Shown here in pieces: positions 36,445-45,918 of a DNA stretch of 64,000 bases (the stretch's first letter is position 1; every line of letters starts with the position of its first letter). Made by a program: the position numbers and the translations under genes. The stretch comes from Gammaproteobacteria bacterium (GTDB taxonomy: Bacteria; Pseudomonadota; Gammaproteobacteria; Burkholderiales; Burkholderiaceae_C). The stretch is from positions 310,001 through 374,000 of the forward strand of contig JAHIYE010000020.1 of assembly GCA_018815325.1 (NCBI GenBank), in the 5' to 3' direction. The notes under the pieces were generated by a model. That model was not told the origin of the DNA and ran no database searches. It worked only from the letters and a program-made list of their open reading frames with translations.

Positions 36445-37335
36445 TCAGGCCATATGTCCGGTAGCAAGTGCCGCTGCCGCAGCACGGGTTTCGACCCCGA
36501 GCTTTTCAAAAATATGTTCCAGGTGCTTGTTCACCGTTCGGTGGCTCATGCCGAGGATGTCACCGATATCGCGGTTGGTCTTGCCCTTGGCCAGCCATGA
36601 CAGGACTTCGGTTTCGCGTGGCGTCAGCGCCGCGTTGGACAAGCGGGAGGGCGTGGCGCCATGCGGGCTGCGCTGCTCCAGCAGCAGCATGGTTTCTCCC
36701 ATGCCGACCTGGCCCATGTTGCGAACTGACAGCTGCACGCCAGCTGAGGTCTGGAGTATCTGGCTTGCATCATTCGTGAGCGCGGCTGACACAGTTTTGG
36801 GAAGTTGGCCATCCTCGGTCGCATCCTCAAGCGCTTGAAGCCATATGGTGGCCTGAGGGGAATGCCATGCAATACGCCCTCGGGCATCGACCAGGATTAC
36901 CCCGAACCCCGCGACGTCAACGGCATCGCGTGCCAGGCGGGTGATCCTGGCATTGCGTGTGTGGGTATGCAACCTTGCCACGACTTCCTGTGCACGCAGG
37001 GGCTTGACGACATAGTCGACACCACCACTGGCAAAGCCCTCCAGAACATGTGGGGTTTCCGAGAGGCCGGTCATGAAGATCACGGGGATGTGGGCCAGCG
37101 CAGGGTTGGCCTTGATCTGGCGACAGGTTTCAAAGCCTGACAGCCCGGGCATGACGGCGTCCAGCAGAATGGCGTCAGGCACGGCCAATTCAAGACGCTC
37201 AAGCGCCGTGGCGCCATCCCGGGCAACGAGTACGGTGTAACCCTCGCCTTCCAGCGTATCGCACAGCATGCCCAGGCTGCTGGGGGTGTCGTCGATGACC
37301 AGGACGACAGGGCGTGAATCGGCGTTTTCAGGCAT
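36445..37335 (-). CDS. REC-PAS-like-LuxR response regulator (paralog 2)
   Basis: 296-residue partner of the second permease-kinase. Receiver with acidic pair in VIDDTPSS, D59 in LLDAVMPGLSG and Lys in VVKPLRAQE. The middle region starts DAVDVAGFGVILVDARGRIAWH and is PAS-like. C-terminal LuxR helix-turn-helix: LTPRETEVLSWLAKGKTNRD then TVNKHLEHIFEKLGVETR. It has the same domain order as the regulator at 21734 and clear sequence similarity in each part. It overlaps the kinase gene by 8 bp. Confidence 0.92.
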   Translation of the reverse strand: MPENADSRPVVLVIDDTPSSLGMLCDTLEGEGYTVLVARDGATALERLELAVPDAILLDAVMPGLSGFETCRQIKANPALAHIPVIFMTGLSETPHVLEGFASGGVDYVVKPLRAQEVVARLHTHTRNARITRLARDAVDVAGFGVILVDARGRIAWHSPQATIWLQALEDATEDGQLPKTVSAALTNDASQILQTSAGVQLSVRNMGQVGMGETMLLLEQRSPHGATPSRLSNAALTPRETEVLSWLAKGKTNRDIGDILGMSHRTVNKHLEHIFEKLGVETRAAAAALATGHMA

Positions 37336-40300
37336 CTTCCCACTCTGTTAATTGATCGAGCAGCGACTCCAGCTCCAGGCTGTTGACGAAGCCGCGCAGC
37401 TGGGTGCAACTGGCGCTGAGCGATGGGTCTTCTGTCGCGAGGCGATCCAGGGCTTTGTGCAGGCCGTATACATGGCCGAGTCGTACCAGGCGGATCAACT
37501 CGGCACGTGCATCGTCTGGCAGCTTGGGAATGTCGCCGACTGATGCGCTTGATGCGGCGTAGGGCAATACCTCAGAGGTAACCCACTCAATTCCCAGGTG
37601 CCGCTGCAAGGCCTCCATGAGTTCCGATTCGAGGACGGGCTTGCCAACAAAGGCCTGGCACCCGGATTCTTTCAGGCGCGTGGCTTGGTTCTCAAAGACA
37701 TTGGCTGACACCACAATGATGGGGATGGTGTCGTAGCCCTTTTGGCGTATCTGCATGGCGGTTTGCCAGCCGTCCATGTCATCCATGCTGATGTCGAGCA
37801 GAATCGCATCGGGTTGCATGTCACTCAGACTGTCAATGCACTCCATGCCGCTGGCGGCCTCATGGACGACAAACCCGAGCGGACTGAGCATGCCTGCCAG
37901 CATCTGGCGCTGGACAGGCTGATCGTCGACGACGAGCAAGGTTCTTCGCTGGCCGAAAAACCCTACGATCTGGCGTGGCGGGTCGGCAAACGGGCCTGGA
38001 TCATCGATTTCCCGCAAGTACAGGCGAACGGTAAATGTGCTGCCTTTGTCGGGCGCACTTTGCAGCGTCAGCTCACCGCCCATGAGCGCGGTGAGCATGG
38101 CGGTGATGGTCAGGCCCAGGCCCGTGCCCGGCTCACCTCTGCGGCGGCCGGCAGCACCACGCTCGAAGGGCAGAAAGATGCGTTGCTGGTCTTGCGGCGC
38201 GATGCCGATGCCTGTATCCACCACATCAAACCGGATGACTTCGCGCCGGCAATCCACGTGCAGCGTGATCTTGCCCGCATCGGTGAAGCGCACGGCATTG
38301 CTCAGCAGGTTGATGATGATCTGACGCAGCCGTTTGGCATCGGCCTGCACCCAGCCCGGCATGCGGCCGCTGTGGGTGTAGTGGAAATCCAGGTTTTTGG
38401 CTTCAGCCTGTGGCCGCACCATGCTGACCAGGCCACCCAGAAAGTCGGCCAAAGGCAGAGGGCTGGGCTCCAGCCGCAGCCGGCCTGCCTCAATGCGGGC
38501 CAGGTCCAGCAGCCCGTCCACCAGCGCCAGCAAGTGCTCGCCACTGCGGTGAATGGTTTGCACGGCTTCACGTGGCGTGTTGGCCAGTGTTTCGCTTTTG
38601 AGCAGTATCTGTGAATAACCCAGTATGCTGTTGAGCGGCGTACGCAACTCATGCGTCATGCCGGCGACATAGCGTGTCTTGGCCTGGTTCGCAGATTCGG
38701 CAAGTTCCTTGGCGGATTGCAGGGCTGCATCGGTGCGACTGTGTGCCTCAATTTCTCTTGAGAGCAACTGGTTCTGGCGATTGGACTCATCCTGCGCCAT
38801 ACGGCGGCTCTCGCTACCCAGCACCACCCACCAGCTGCAGACAGCGATTACCAGCAACAGCATGGCAAACACCTTGATCAGCGCCGAGTGCAGCAGCTCC
38901 GTGGGGTCGGCAGAAGGGGGATGGCTGATCTCCTGCATGTAGACCATACCCATGACCGTGGCGAGCAGGGCACACAGCGACAGCATCACCACGAGGTAAT
39001 GACCCACCCGGAAGTTCACCCGTGTCGACAGGTAACTGGGCAGCAGGCTGCTGATGAAGTGCTCAGCCTGCTGAGCTGCACGGGAGCCGGTTTTGCAGCG
39101 GTCGTGACAGCGGGACTCCAGTGTGCAGCAGAGGGAGCAAATCGGAGCGCCGTAGGCTGGGCAACTGGCCATGTCCTCTGCCTCGAAGCGGTTTTCACAC
39201 ACATGGCAACGGACCATCTGGCCTGGTGCGCCCATGGACTGCGGCTGCCGGGCGATGTAGTAGCGTCCCTGGGTGATCCAGGCCAGCAGAGGTGACAACA
39301 GGAGCGCCATGCCGAGTGCAATGAAGGGAGAGAAGGCTTCGGCCTGTGGGCCCAGGGCGCCGGTGTAGGCGATCACCGAAACGATGGCGGCCAGCAGCAT
39401 AGAACCTAAACCCACCGGGTTGATGTCATACAAGTGGGCGCGCTTGAACTCAATGCCTGGCGGACTCAGCCCCAGGGGTTTGTTGATGACGAGATCGGCC
39501 ACGAGTGCGCCCACCCACGCAATGGCCACATTGGAATACAGGCCGAGCACTTTTTCGAGTGCCGAAAAGACATCCAGGGTCATCAACAGCAGGGCAATGG
39601 CGACATTGAAAACCAGCCAGACCACGCGTCCCGGGTGGCTGTGTGTCAACCGTGCAAAGAAATTGGACCAGGCCAGTGAGCCGGCATAGGCGTTGGTGAG
39701 GTTGATCTTCAGTTGGGACAGCACCACAAACAACACAGTGACCGCGAGCACCGCAGCCGGGTCGCTGAAGACGTAGGCAAACCCGGCCTGGTACATCTGG
39801 GTGGGCTCTACGGCTTTGGTGACCGGCAACTCATGCTGCAATGCCAGGAATGCGAGAAATGCACCGCCCAGCATCTTGAGCATGCCCAGTACGATCCAGC
39901 CTGGGCCCGCCATCAACACGGCTGCCCACCAGCGCTTGCGGTTGGCATAGGTTTTCTCGGGCAGAAAGCGCAGAAAGTCAACCTGTTCTCCAACCTGCAC
40001 TACAAGTGAGCATGCAACAGTTGCGGCTGCACCAAACATGAGCGGGTTGAAGTCGCTGCTGCCAGACGCATGGCCCGCGAGCCCCGTGAACTCCTGAAAG
40101 GCCTGTGGATTCTTCCACAGTACCGCGAGATAGGGCAGCAAGAGCAGAAGGCCCCAGAGTGGTTGCGTCCACATCTGAAGCTTGGAGATCAGTGTGATGC
40201 CCCGAATGACCAGGGGAATGATCAGCAAGGCACTGATCACGTAGCACCAGGTGATCGGTATGTCCAGGTACATCTGCAGTGCCAGCGCCATGATGGCTGC

Positions 40301-40702
40301 TTCTAGCGCAAAGAAAATAAACGTGAAGCTGGCATAAATCAGCGAGGTGATGGTGGAGCCCAGGTAGCCAAACCCTGCACCGCGGGTCAGCAGATCCATG
40401 TCCACGCCGTATCGGGCCGCATAGTAGCTGATGGGCAGGCCGGTCAGGAAGGTGATCAGCCCGACCACCACGATGGCCCACAAGGCATTGGTGAAGCCAT
40501 AGTTCAGCGCAATCGCGCCGCCGATGGCCTCCAGCGCGAGAAAGGACACCGCACCAAAAGCGGTATTGCCGACGCGCCACTCTGACCACTTCCGGAAACT
40601 GCGTGGTGTGTAGCGTAGTGCGTAGTCCTCGATCGACTCATCCGCCACCCACGCGTTGTATTCCCTGCGTATGCGAAATATTTTCTGGGTAGCGATGGTC
40701 AA
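37328..40702 (-). CDS. NCS1 permease-hybrid histidine kinase fusion (paralog 2)
   Basis: 1124-residue paralog of the kinase at 18171 with the same architecture. It has an NCS1-type permease (RYGVDMDLLTRGAGFGYLGS; LVINKPLGLSPPGIEFKRAH), a Cys-rich linker (CHVCENRFEAEDM, then CSLCCTLESRCHDRC), extra membrane segments, HisKA with H684 in THELRTPLN, an ATPase domain (DTGIGI, GTGLGLTI), a receiver with D970 and a helical C-terminus. The TTG at 40702 is chosen: GGAG lies six bases upstream, and the sigma-54 element predicts a transcript start near 40721, which rules out the ATG at 40753. It is divergent from the amide/urea transporter operon, so it probably senses that operon's substrates. Confidence 0.88.
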   Translation of the reverse strand: MTIATQKIFRIRREYNAWVADESIEDYALRYTPRSFRKWSEWRVGNTAFGAVSFLALEAIGGAIALNYGFTNALWAIVVVGLITFLTGLPISYYAARYGVDMDLLTRGAGFGYLGSTITSLIYASFTFIFFALEAAIMALALQMYLDIPITWCYVISALLIIPLVIRGITLISKLQMWTQPLWGLLLLLPYLAVLWKNPQAFQEFTGLAGHASGSSDFNPLMFGAAATVACSLVVQVGEQVDFLRFLPEKTYANRKRWWAAVLMAGPGWIVLGMLKMLGGAFLAFLALQHELPVTKAVEPTQMYQAGFAYVFSDPAAVLAVTVLFVVLSQLKINLTNAYAGSLAWSNFFARLTHSHPGRVVWLVFNVAIALLLMTLDVFSALEKVLGLYSNVAIAWVGALVADLVINKPLGLSPPGIEFKRAHLYDINPVGLGSMLLAAIVSVIAYTGALGPQAEAFSPFIALGMALLLSPLLAWITQGRYYIARQPQSMGAPGQMVRCHVCENRFEAEDMASCPAYGAPICSLCCTLESRCHDRCKTGSRAAQQAEHFISSLLPSYLSTRVNFRVGHYLVVMLSLCALLATVMGMVYMQEISHPPSADPTELLHSALIKVFAMLLLVIAVCSWWVVLGSESRRMAQDESNRQNQLLSREIEAHSRTDAALQSAKELAESANQAKTRYVAGMTHELRTPLNSILGYSQILLKSETLANTPREAVQTIHRSGEHLLALVDGLLDLARIEAGRLRLEPSPLPLADFLGGLVSMVRPQAEAKNLDFHYTHSGRMPGWVQADAKRLRQIIINLLSNAVRFTDAGKITLHVDCRREVIRFDVVDTGIGIAPQDQQRIFLPFERGAAGRRRGEPGTGLGLTITAMLTALMGGELTLQSAPDKGSTFTVRLYLREIDDPGPFADPPRQIVGFFGQRRTLLVVDDQPVQRQMLAGMLSPLGFVVHEAASGMECIDSLSDMQPDAILLDISMDDMDGWQTAMQIRQKGYDTIPIIVVSANVFENQATRLKESGCQAFVGKPVLESELMEALQRHLGIEWVTSEVLPYAASSASVGDIPKLPDDARAELIRLVRLGHVYGLHKALDRLATEDPSLSASCTQLRGFVNSLELESLLDQLTEWEDA

Positions 40703-40731
40703 GGCGTACTCCAACGAACAGAGTTTCCATG

Positions 40732-40747
40732 CGCAAGAAGTGTGCCC
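40732..40747 (-). promoter_or_regulatory. Sigma-54 (-24/-12) promoter of permease-kinase 2
   Basis: Minus strand GGGCACACTTCTTGCG: GG and GC doublets at correct spacing, core GGCAC-N5-TTGC intact. Predicted start near 40721, 19 bp before the TTG start codon. Confidence 0.72.
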
Positions 40748-40812
40748 ATTCAATGGGGCAATGGAAAGTGGGCCCGACTACGTTGATTGACGTATTGGGT
40801 TGTAGCGGCCGA

Positions 40813-40827
40813 TTGAACATGATTCAA
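40813..40827. promoter_or_regulatory. Candidate operator between kinase 2 and amide transporter
   Basis: Imperfect palindrome TTGAA-CATGA-TTCAA about 50 bp before the transporter start. A plausible binding site for the adjacent LuxR-type regulator, but five-base arms can occur by chance. Confidence 0.35.
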
Positions 40828-40876
40828 CACATCCGGCACTACTCATCAACCTTTTCATCAACCGCAGGAGCTCACC

Positions 40877-42145
40877 ATGTCAAATGACCATCGCGATAAC
40901 CCTTCATCCAACAACCGTCGGCGCCTCATGCAGGGCATGGCGGCATTGCCGCTGGCATCCCTGCCCATGTGGGCGCAGGCGCAAGCCTCGAAGTACCCCA
41001 CGTCAGCGGTCAACACCACCAAGCTGGCCGTCACTGACACCGAGGTCACGGTCGGGCAGTTGCACTCCTCTTCCGGCACCATGGCCATCTCCGAGACGGG
41101 CTCGATCCAGGCGGAGCAACTTGCGATTGACCAGATCAATGCCATGGGTGGCGTGCTGGGTCGAAAAATCAAGGTCATCAAGGAGGATGGCGCCTCTGAC
41201 TGGCCTACCTTTGCCGAGAAGTCCAAGAAGCTGCTGGTGAACGACAAGGTTGCCGCTGTCTTCGGCTGCTGGACCTCCGCATCCCGCAAGGCGGTGCTGC
41301 CGATCTTTGAAAAAGAAAATGGCATGCTGTACTACCCGACCTTCTATGAAGGCCTGGAGCAGAGCAAGAACGTGATCTATACCGGTCAGGAAGCCACGCA
41401 GCAGATTCTGTTCGGCCTGGATTGGGCGGCGAAAGAGAAGAAGGCCAAGACATACTTCCTCGTGGGCTCCGACTACATCTGGCCGCGTACCTCCATGAAG
41501 ATCGGGCGCAAGCACATTGAAGGGCACCTTCCTGCGGGCAGCAAGGTGGTGGGTGAGGAGTACTACCCGCTGGGCAGCACCAACTTCAACTCGTTGATCA
41601 ACAAGATCAAGCTGGCCAAGCCCGACTGCATCTTCATCGCCGTGGTCGGTGGCTCCAACGTGGCGTTCTACAAGCAGCTCAAGGCCGCGGGTGTCACCGC
41701 CAAGAAGCAATTCCTGTTGACCATCTCGGTGACAGAGGATGAAGTGCTGGGCATTGGTGGTGAGAACATGGAAGGCTTCTATGCCTCCATGAAGTATTTC
41801 CAGTCGCTTGACAACGCCAACAACAAAGCCTTTGTGTCGGCCTTCAAGGCCAAGTATGGCAAGGATGCTGTGATCGGCGACGTGACCCAAGCCGGCTATC
41901 TGGGCCCCTGGCTGTGGAAAGCCACGGTCGAGAAAGCAGGCAGCTTCGATGTGGACAAGATTGCAGCCGCATCGGCGGGCATTGAACTGAAGACGGCGCC
42001 CGAAGGCTATGTGAAGCTCCATGAGAACCACCATTTGTGGAGCAAGGCACGCATCGGTCAGGCGCAAGCTGACGGGCAGTTCAAGGTGGTGGCCGAGTCG
42101 CCAGCCCTCATTGAGCCCAACCCTTTCCCCAAGGGCTATCAGTAA
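40877..42145 (+). CDS. Amide/urea ABC transporter substrate-binding protein (UrtA/FmdD-like)
   Basis: Periplasmic branched-chain-amino-acid-type binding protein of 422 residues. A twin-arginine-like signal (NRRRLMQGMAALPLASLP) ends at AQA. The mature part has TVGQLHSSSGTMAISETGSI, VFGCWTSASRKAVLPIFEKE and YYPLGSTNFNSLINKIKLAK, the pattern of urea and short-amide receptors. It heads an operon with two permeases, two ATPases, formamidase and amidase, so short amides (formamide, acetamide) and/or urea are the likely ligands. It is a paralog of UrtA at 48809 but distinct. Confidence 0.92.
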   Translation: MSNDHRDNPSSNNRRRLMQGMAALPLASLPMWAQAQASKYPTSAVNTTKLAVTDTEVTVGQLHSSSGTMAISETGSIQAEQLAIDQINAMGGVLGRKIKVIKEDGASDWPTFAEKSKKLLVNDKVAAVFGCWTSASRKAVLPIFEKENGMLYYPTFYEGLEQSKNVIYTGQEATQQILFGLDWAAKEKKAKTYFLVGSDYIWPRTSMKIGRKHIEGHLPAGSKVVGEEYYPLGSTNFNSLINKIKLAKPDCIFIAVVGGSNVAFYKQLKAAGVTAKKQFLLTISVTEDEVLGIGGENMEGFYASMKYFQSLDNANNKAFVSAFKAKYGKDAVIGDVTQAGYLGPWLWKATVEKAGSFDVDKIAAASAGIELKTAPEGYVKLHENHHLWSKARIGQAQADGQFKVVAESPALIEPNPFPKGYQ

Positions 42146-42260
42146 GCACGGAGTACCCGTCTGGTTTGTACCCACTTGGCTGGGTGCGCTCCAGGCGGGG
42201 TGTTCAAAAGGGTGATTTTTCGCCGCAAAACATCTCACGTTATCCCTTAGGGAGCCCGCC

Positions 42261-43175
42261 ATGTCATTTTCTGATCTGCTAAATATTGGCCTGATGCAAG
42301 GCTTTGCGGGCTTGAGCCTGTTTGCCGTGCTGTTGCTGATGGGGCTTGGACTGGCCATCATCTTTGGCCAGATGGGTGTCATCAACATGGCACATGGTGA
42401 GTTCATGACCATCGGCGCCTACACCATCTACATGTTCTCGCACCTGGCCGAGACTTACGCTCCTGATCTCGTACAGGTCTATTTCCCGTTCGCCATCGCT
42501 GCCGCCTTCGTTCTGGCTTTTGCCGTGGGCTGGCTGGCTGAGTGGGCCTTCATCCGCCACCTCTACAAGCGGCCTCTTGACACCTTGCTGGCCACCTGGG
42601 GCTTGTCGCTGGGGATGCAGCAGATTTTTCGAACCGCCTTTGGCGCCAAGGAGGTGAGCCCCACGCTGCCCGACTGGCTGATGGGCTCGTGGGCTCCGGT
42701 CGAGGGCCTGGATATACCGATCAACGGCATGTTTGTGCTGATGCTCACCTTTGTTGCGACCGGTGGTGTGCTGATTGCACTCTACAAGTCACGCTGGGGT
42801 TTGCGTGTCCGCGCTACGGTGGCGAACCGTGTGATGGCCAACGCCACCGGTATCAACACCAAGAAAACCGACAGACTGACTTTCGCCATCGGTTGCGGCA
42901 TTGCTGGCGTGGCGGGTGCGGCTTTCACCACCATCGGTTCGACCGGCCCGACCAGTGGCTCACTCTACATCGTGGATGCGTTCCTGGTGGTGACGTTTGG
43001 CGGTGCAGCCAGCCTGCTGGGTACGGTTGTCTCGGCCTTCGGCATAGCCCAGACCCAATCCATCGCGGAATTCTTCATCACAGGGTCCATGGCCAAGGTA
43101 CTGACCTTGATGCTGGTTGTGACCATTCTGATGCTGCGTCCTCAAGGGCTCTTTGCCGCCAAGGTGCGGCGCTGA
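42261..43175 (+). CDS. urtB: Urea/amide ABC transporter permease, UrtB type (short form)
   Basis: 304-residue LivH/UrtB-family inner-membrane permease with about eight hydrophobic segments. MGLGLAIIFGQMGVINMAHG and KRPLDTLLATWGLSLGMQQI are diagnostic for UrtB. It lacks the long periplasmic N-terminal extension present in the second UrtB at 50164, as in Fmd-type transporters. AGGGAG precedes the ATG. Pairs with the UrtC-type permease 50 bp downstream. Confidence 0.92.
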   Translation: MSFSDLLNIGLMQGFAGLSLFAVLLLMGLGLAIIFGQMGVINMAHGEFMTIGAYTIYMFSHLAETYAPDLVQVYFPFAIAAAFVLAFAVGWLAEWAFIRHLYKRPLDTLLATWGLSLGMQQIFRTAFGAKEVSPTLPDWLMGSWAPVEGLDIPINGMFVLMLTFVATGGVLIALYKSRWGLRVRATVANRVMANATGINTKKTDRLTFAIGCGIAGVAGAAFTTIGSTGPTSGSLYIVDAFLVVTFGGAASLLGTVVSAFGIAQTQSIAEFFITGSMAKVLTLMLVVTILMLRPQGLFAAKVRR

Positions 43176-43225
43176 AGACCCTGACCAGGCCGCTGTCACA
43201 CATTGATATCTAACTGGAGTCCTCT

Positions 43226-44407
43226 ATGAACAACATCAAGCAATGGGTAGACCGCAACGGCATGGGGAGCGTGTTGTTGCTGGCGGTGATTCTGCTGGCT
43301 GTATTCCCCCTGACGCTTGACCTGTTTCGGCTGAACCTGATGGGCAAGTACCTGAGCTACTCGTTTGTGGCCCTGGGACTCGTGATGTTGTGGGGTTACG
43401 GCGGCGTGCTCAGTCTTGGGCAAGGCGTGTTCTTTGGCCTGGGAGGATATGGGATGGCCATGTTTCTCAAACTGGAAGCCAGCGACCCCATCACGACGAA
43501 GATCCAGTCCACCCCCGGCATTCCAGACTTCATGGACTGGAACCAGATCACGGCATTGCCATTCTGGTGGGAGCCCTTCCGCTCATTTCCGCTGACGCTG
43601 CTGCTGATCATGGTCGTGCCTGCCTTGCTGGCCTTCATCATTGGCTACGCCATGTTCAAGCGAAGGGTAGGGGGGGTGTATTTCGCCATCATTACCCAGG
43701 CCGTGGCCTTGATCCTCACGGTGCTCATCATTGGGCAGCAGGGCGTCACAGGGGGGGTGAATGGCATGACCGATCTGAAGACACTCATGGGTTGGGACAC
43801 GCGAACGGACAGCGCCAAGTACATCCTGTATTACCTCACGGTTGGCCTGTTGCTGGGCTCCATTGTGCTGTGCAGCTGGATTCAGCGGAGCAAACTCGGC
43901 ACGCTGCTGCTTGCCATGCGTGACAAGGAAGACCGGGTGCGTTTCTCGGGCTATGACGTGTCCATGTTCAGGGTGTTTGCATTCTGTTTTGCTGCCATGT
44001 TGTCAGCGGTCGGCGGGGCCATGTTCACCCTGCAGGTGGGCTTCATGTCGCCTTCGCTCGTAGGGATCGTGCCGTCGATCGAGATGGTGATCTTTGCCGC
44101 CGTGGGAGGGCGCATGTCACTGGTCGGGGCGGTGTATGGCGCCTTGCTGGTCAACTTTGGAAAAACCTATTTCTCCGAGAGCTTCCCTGACCTCTGGCTG
44201 TTCCTGATGGCTGCCATGTTCCTGGGTGTGGTACTGGCTTTCCCTGATGGCCTGGCCGGTGTTTACAACAACCGCATCAAGCCCTGGGTAACACGACGTC
44301 TGGCTTCACGCCGCAAGCCTGAAGTGGCGAACCCTCCTTCCAGCCACTCACCCGACAAGCCAGACACGCCCGACATGCCGGCCGGTCTGAGCAGTCAGCA
44401 AACCTGA
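43226..44407 (+). CDS. urtC: Urea/amide ABC transporter permease, UrtC type
   Basis: 393-residue LivM/UrtC-family permease. GYGGVLSLGQGVFFGLGGYGM, GVYFAIITQAVALILTVLI and GVNGMTDLKTLMGWD are family signatures; about ten hydrophobic segments. The C-terminal 40 residues are hydrophilic and rich in Pro, Asp and Ser. Works with the UrtB-type permease to form the membrane channel. Confidence 0.92.
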   Translation: MNNIKQWVDRNGMGSVLLLAVILLAVFPLTLDLFRLNLMGKYLSYSFVALGLVMLWGYGGVLSLGQGVFFGLGGYGMAMFLKLEASDPITTKIQSTPGIPDFMDWNQITALPFWWEPFRSFPLTLLLIMVVPALLAFIIGYAMFKRRVGGVYFAIITQAVALILTVLIIGQQGVTGGVNGMTDLKTLMGWDTRTDSAKYILYYLTVGLLLGSIVLCSWIQRSKLGTLLLAMRDKEDRVRFSGYDVSMFRVFAFCFAAMLSAVGGAMFTLQVGFMSPSLVGIVPSIEMVIFAAVGGRMSLVGAVYGALLVNFGKTYFSESFPDLWLFLMAAMFLGVVLAFPDGLAGVYNNRIKPWVTRRLASRRKPEVANPPSSHSPDKPDTPDMPAGLSSQQT

Positions 44408-44424
44408 ACCCGCGGAGAACAGCC

Positions 44425-45168
44425 ATGAAAAACACAGATTTTGTGCTCTCGGTCGAAGACCTCACGGTGTCTTTCGATGGCTTCAAGGCCATCGACAACC
44501 TGAATCTCTATGTCGATCAAAACGAGCTTCGCGTGATCATCGGCCCCAACGGGGCGGGGAAGACGACGCTGCTGGATCTGATCTGCGGCAAGACCCGGGC
44601 CAGTGCCGGCAGCATCAAATTCAAGAACGATGAGATGACCACATTGCCCGAGTACCAGATTGTCCGCTCCGGCATTGGGCGCAAGTTCCAGACACCGTCC
44701 ATTTACGAAAACCTGACTGTGTTCCAGAACCTGGAGGTTTCATTTCCTCGTGGGCGAGGGGTGTTCGGTGCCCTTTTCTTCACCTGCGACGATGAAGTGA
44801 AAAGCCGGGTGCAGGCCGTGGCAGAGGAAATTGGCCTGGCGGATCAACTGGAAATGGAGGCCGGCTTGTTGTCTCATGGGCAAAAGCAATGGCTAGAGAT
44901 CGGGATGCTGCTGATGCAGGACCCGGAGTTGCTGATGCTGGATGAACCCATTGCCGGCATGAGCGTGCGCGAACGTGAATTGACCGCGGAGTTGCTCAAA
45001 CGCATCTGCAAGGGGCGGGCCATGATCGTGATCGAGCATGACATGGAGTTCGTCAAACGGATCGCCGACAAGGTGACTGTCATGCACCAGGGAAAAATCC
45101 TGGCCGAGGGGTCGATGGAGAAAGTGCAGGCCGATCCCCGCGTGATCGACGTGTACCTGGGTCACTGA
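44425..45168 (+). CDS. urtD: Urea/amide ABC transporter ATP-binding protein UrtD
   Basis: 247-residue ABC ATPase. Walker A GPNGAGKTTLLD, Q-loop within GIGRKFQTPSIYENL, signature LSHGQKQWLEIG (a UrtD-specific variant of LSGGQ), Walker B LLMLDEPIAGM and the switch His in VIEHDMEF. Starts 17 bp after the UrtC-type gene. One of two ATPases that power this importer. Confidence 0.95.
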   Translation: MKNTDFVLSVEDLTVSFDGFKAIDNLNLYVDQNELRVIIGPNGAGKTTLLDLICGKTRASAGSIKFKNDEMTTLPEYQIVRSGIGRKFQTPSIYENLTVFQNLEVSFPRGRGVFGALFFTCDDEVKSRVQAVAEEIGLADQLEMEAGLLSHGQKQWLEIGMLLMQDPELLMLDEPIAGMSVRERELTAELLKRICKGRAMIVIEHDMEFVKRIADKVTVMHQGKILAEGSMEKVQADPRVIDVYLGH

Positions 45169-45188
45169 GCAATTAGGAAGGATGAACC

Positions 45189-45878
45189 ATGCTTAACGTC
45201 AACAAGCTTTATGTCAGCTATGGTCAAAGCGAGGCACTTCACGGCATCACTTTCTCTGCCAAGAAAAATGAAACCGTGGCCATCATGGGACGCAATGGCA
45301 TGGGTAAAACCACGCTGTTCAAGTCTCTGATGGGTGTGCTGCCGCTCAAGTCGGGATCGATCGACATCGATGGGCAGGACATCTCTAAGGATGAAAGCTA
45401 TAAACGTGTCGCCAAAGGCATGGCTTATGTTCCGCAGGGACGCATGATTTTCTCGACCCTGACGGTGGAGGAGAACATTCAGACCGGGCTGGAAAACTCC
45501 CGCGACAAGAAAATCCCTGACGAGATCTATGCCTTGTTTCCTGTGCTGTTTGACATGCGCAGTCGCAAAGGAGGCAACCTGTCAGGTGGACAGCAGCAGC
45601 AGTTGGCCATCGCCCGCGCACTGGTGACGAATCCCAAGGTGTTGTTGCTGGACGAGCCGACCGAAGGCATTCAACCATCGATCATCAAGGACATTGCCAA
45701 AGCGCTCAACGAAATCCGCAAGATGCGCGAGATCACGATCGTGGTGTCAGAGCAGGTACTGAGTTTTGCCATGGATGTGGCGGACCGCCTCTTTGTCATC
45801 GAGGGTGGCTGTCTGGTGCATGAAAGCAGCCGAGCCGCAACCGATACCGCACGCATCAAGCAGTTCCTCTCCGTTTGA
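45189..45878 (+). CDS. urtE: Urea/amide ABC transporter ATP-binding protein UrtE
   Basis: 229-residue second ATPase of the importer. Walker A GRNGMGKTTLFK, signature LSGGQQQQLAIARAL, Walker B LLLDEPTEGIQPSI. MLNVNKLYVSYGQSEALHGI is the usual UrtE start. AGGA lies before the ATG. The next gene, formamidase, starts 40 bp after its stop. Confidence 0.95.
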   Translation: MLNVNKLYVSYGQSEALHGITFSAKKNETVAIMGRNGMGKTTLFKSLMGVLPLKSGSIDIDGQDISKDESYKRVAKGMAYVPQGRMIFSTLTVEENIQTGLENSRDKKIPDEIYALFPVLFDMRSRKGGNLSGGQQQQLAIARALVTNPKVLLLDEPTEGIQPSIIKDIAKALNEIRKMREITIVVSEQVLSFAMDVADRLFVIEGGCLVHESSRAATDTARIKQFLSV

Positions 45879-45918
45879 TTCCACTTTATTACTTACCAAC
45901 CACTCCAGGAGAAATGAC

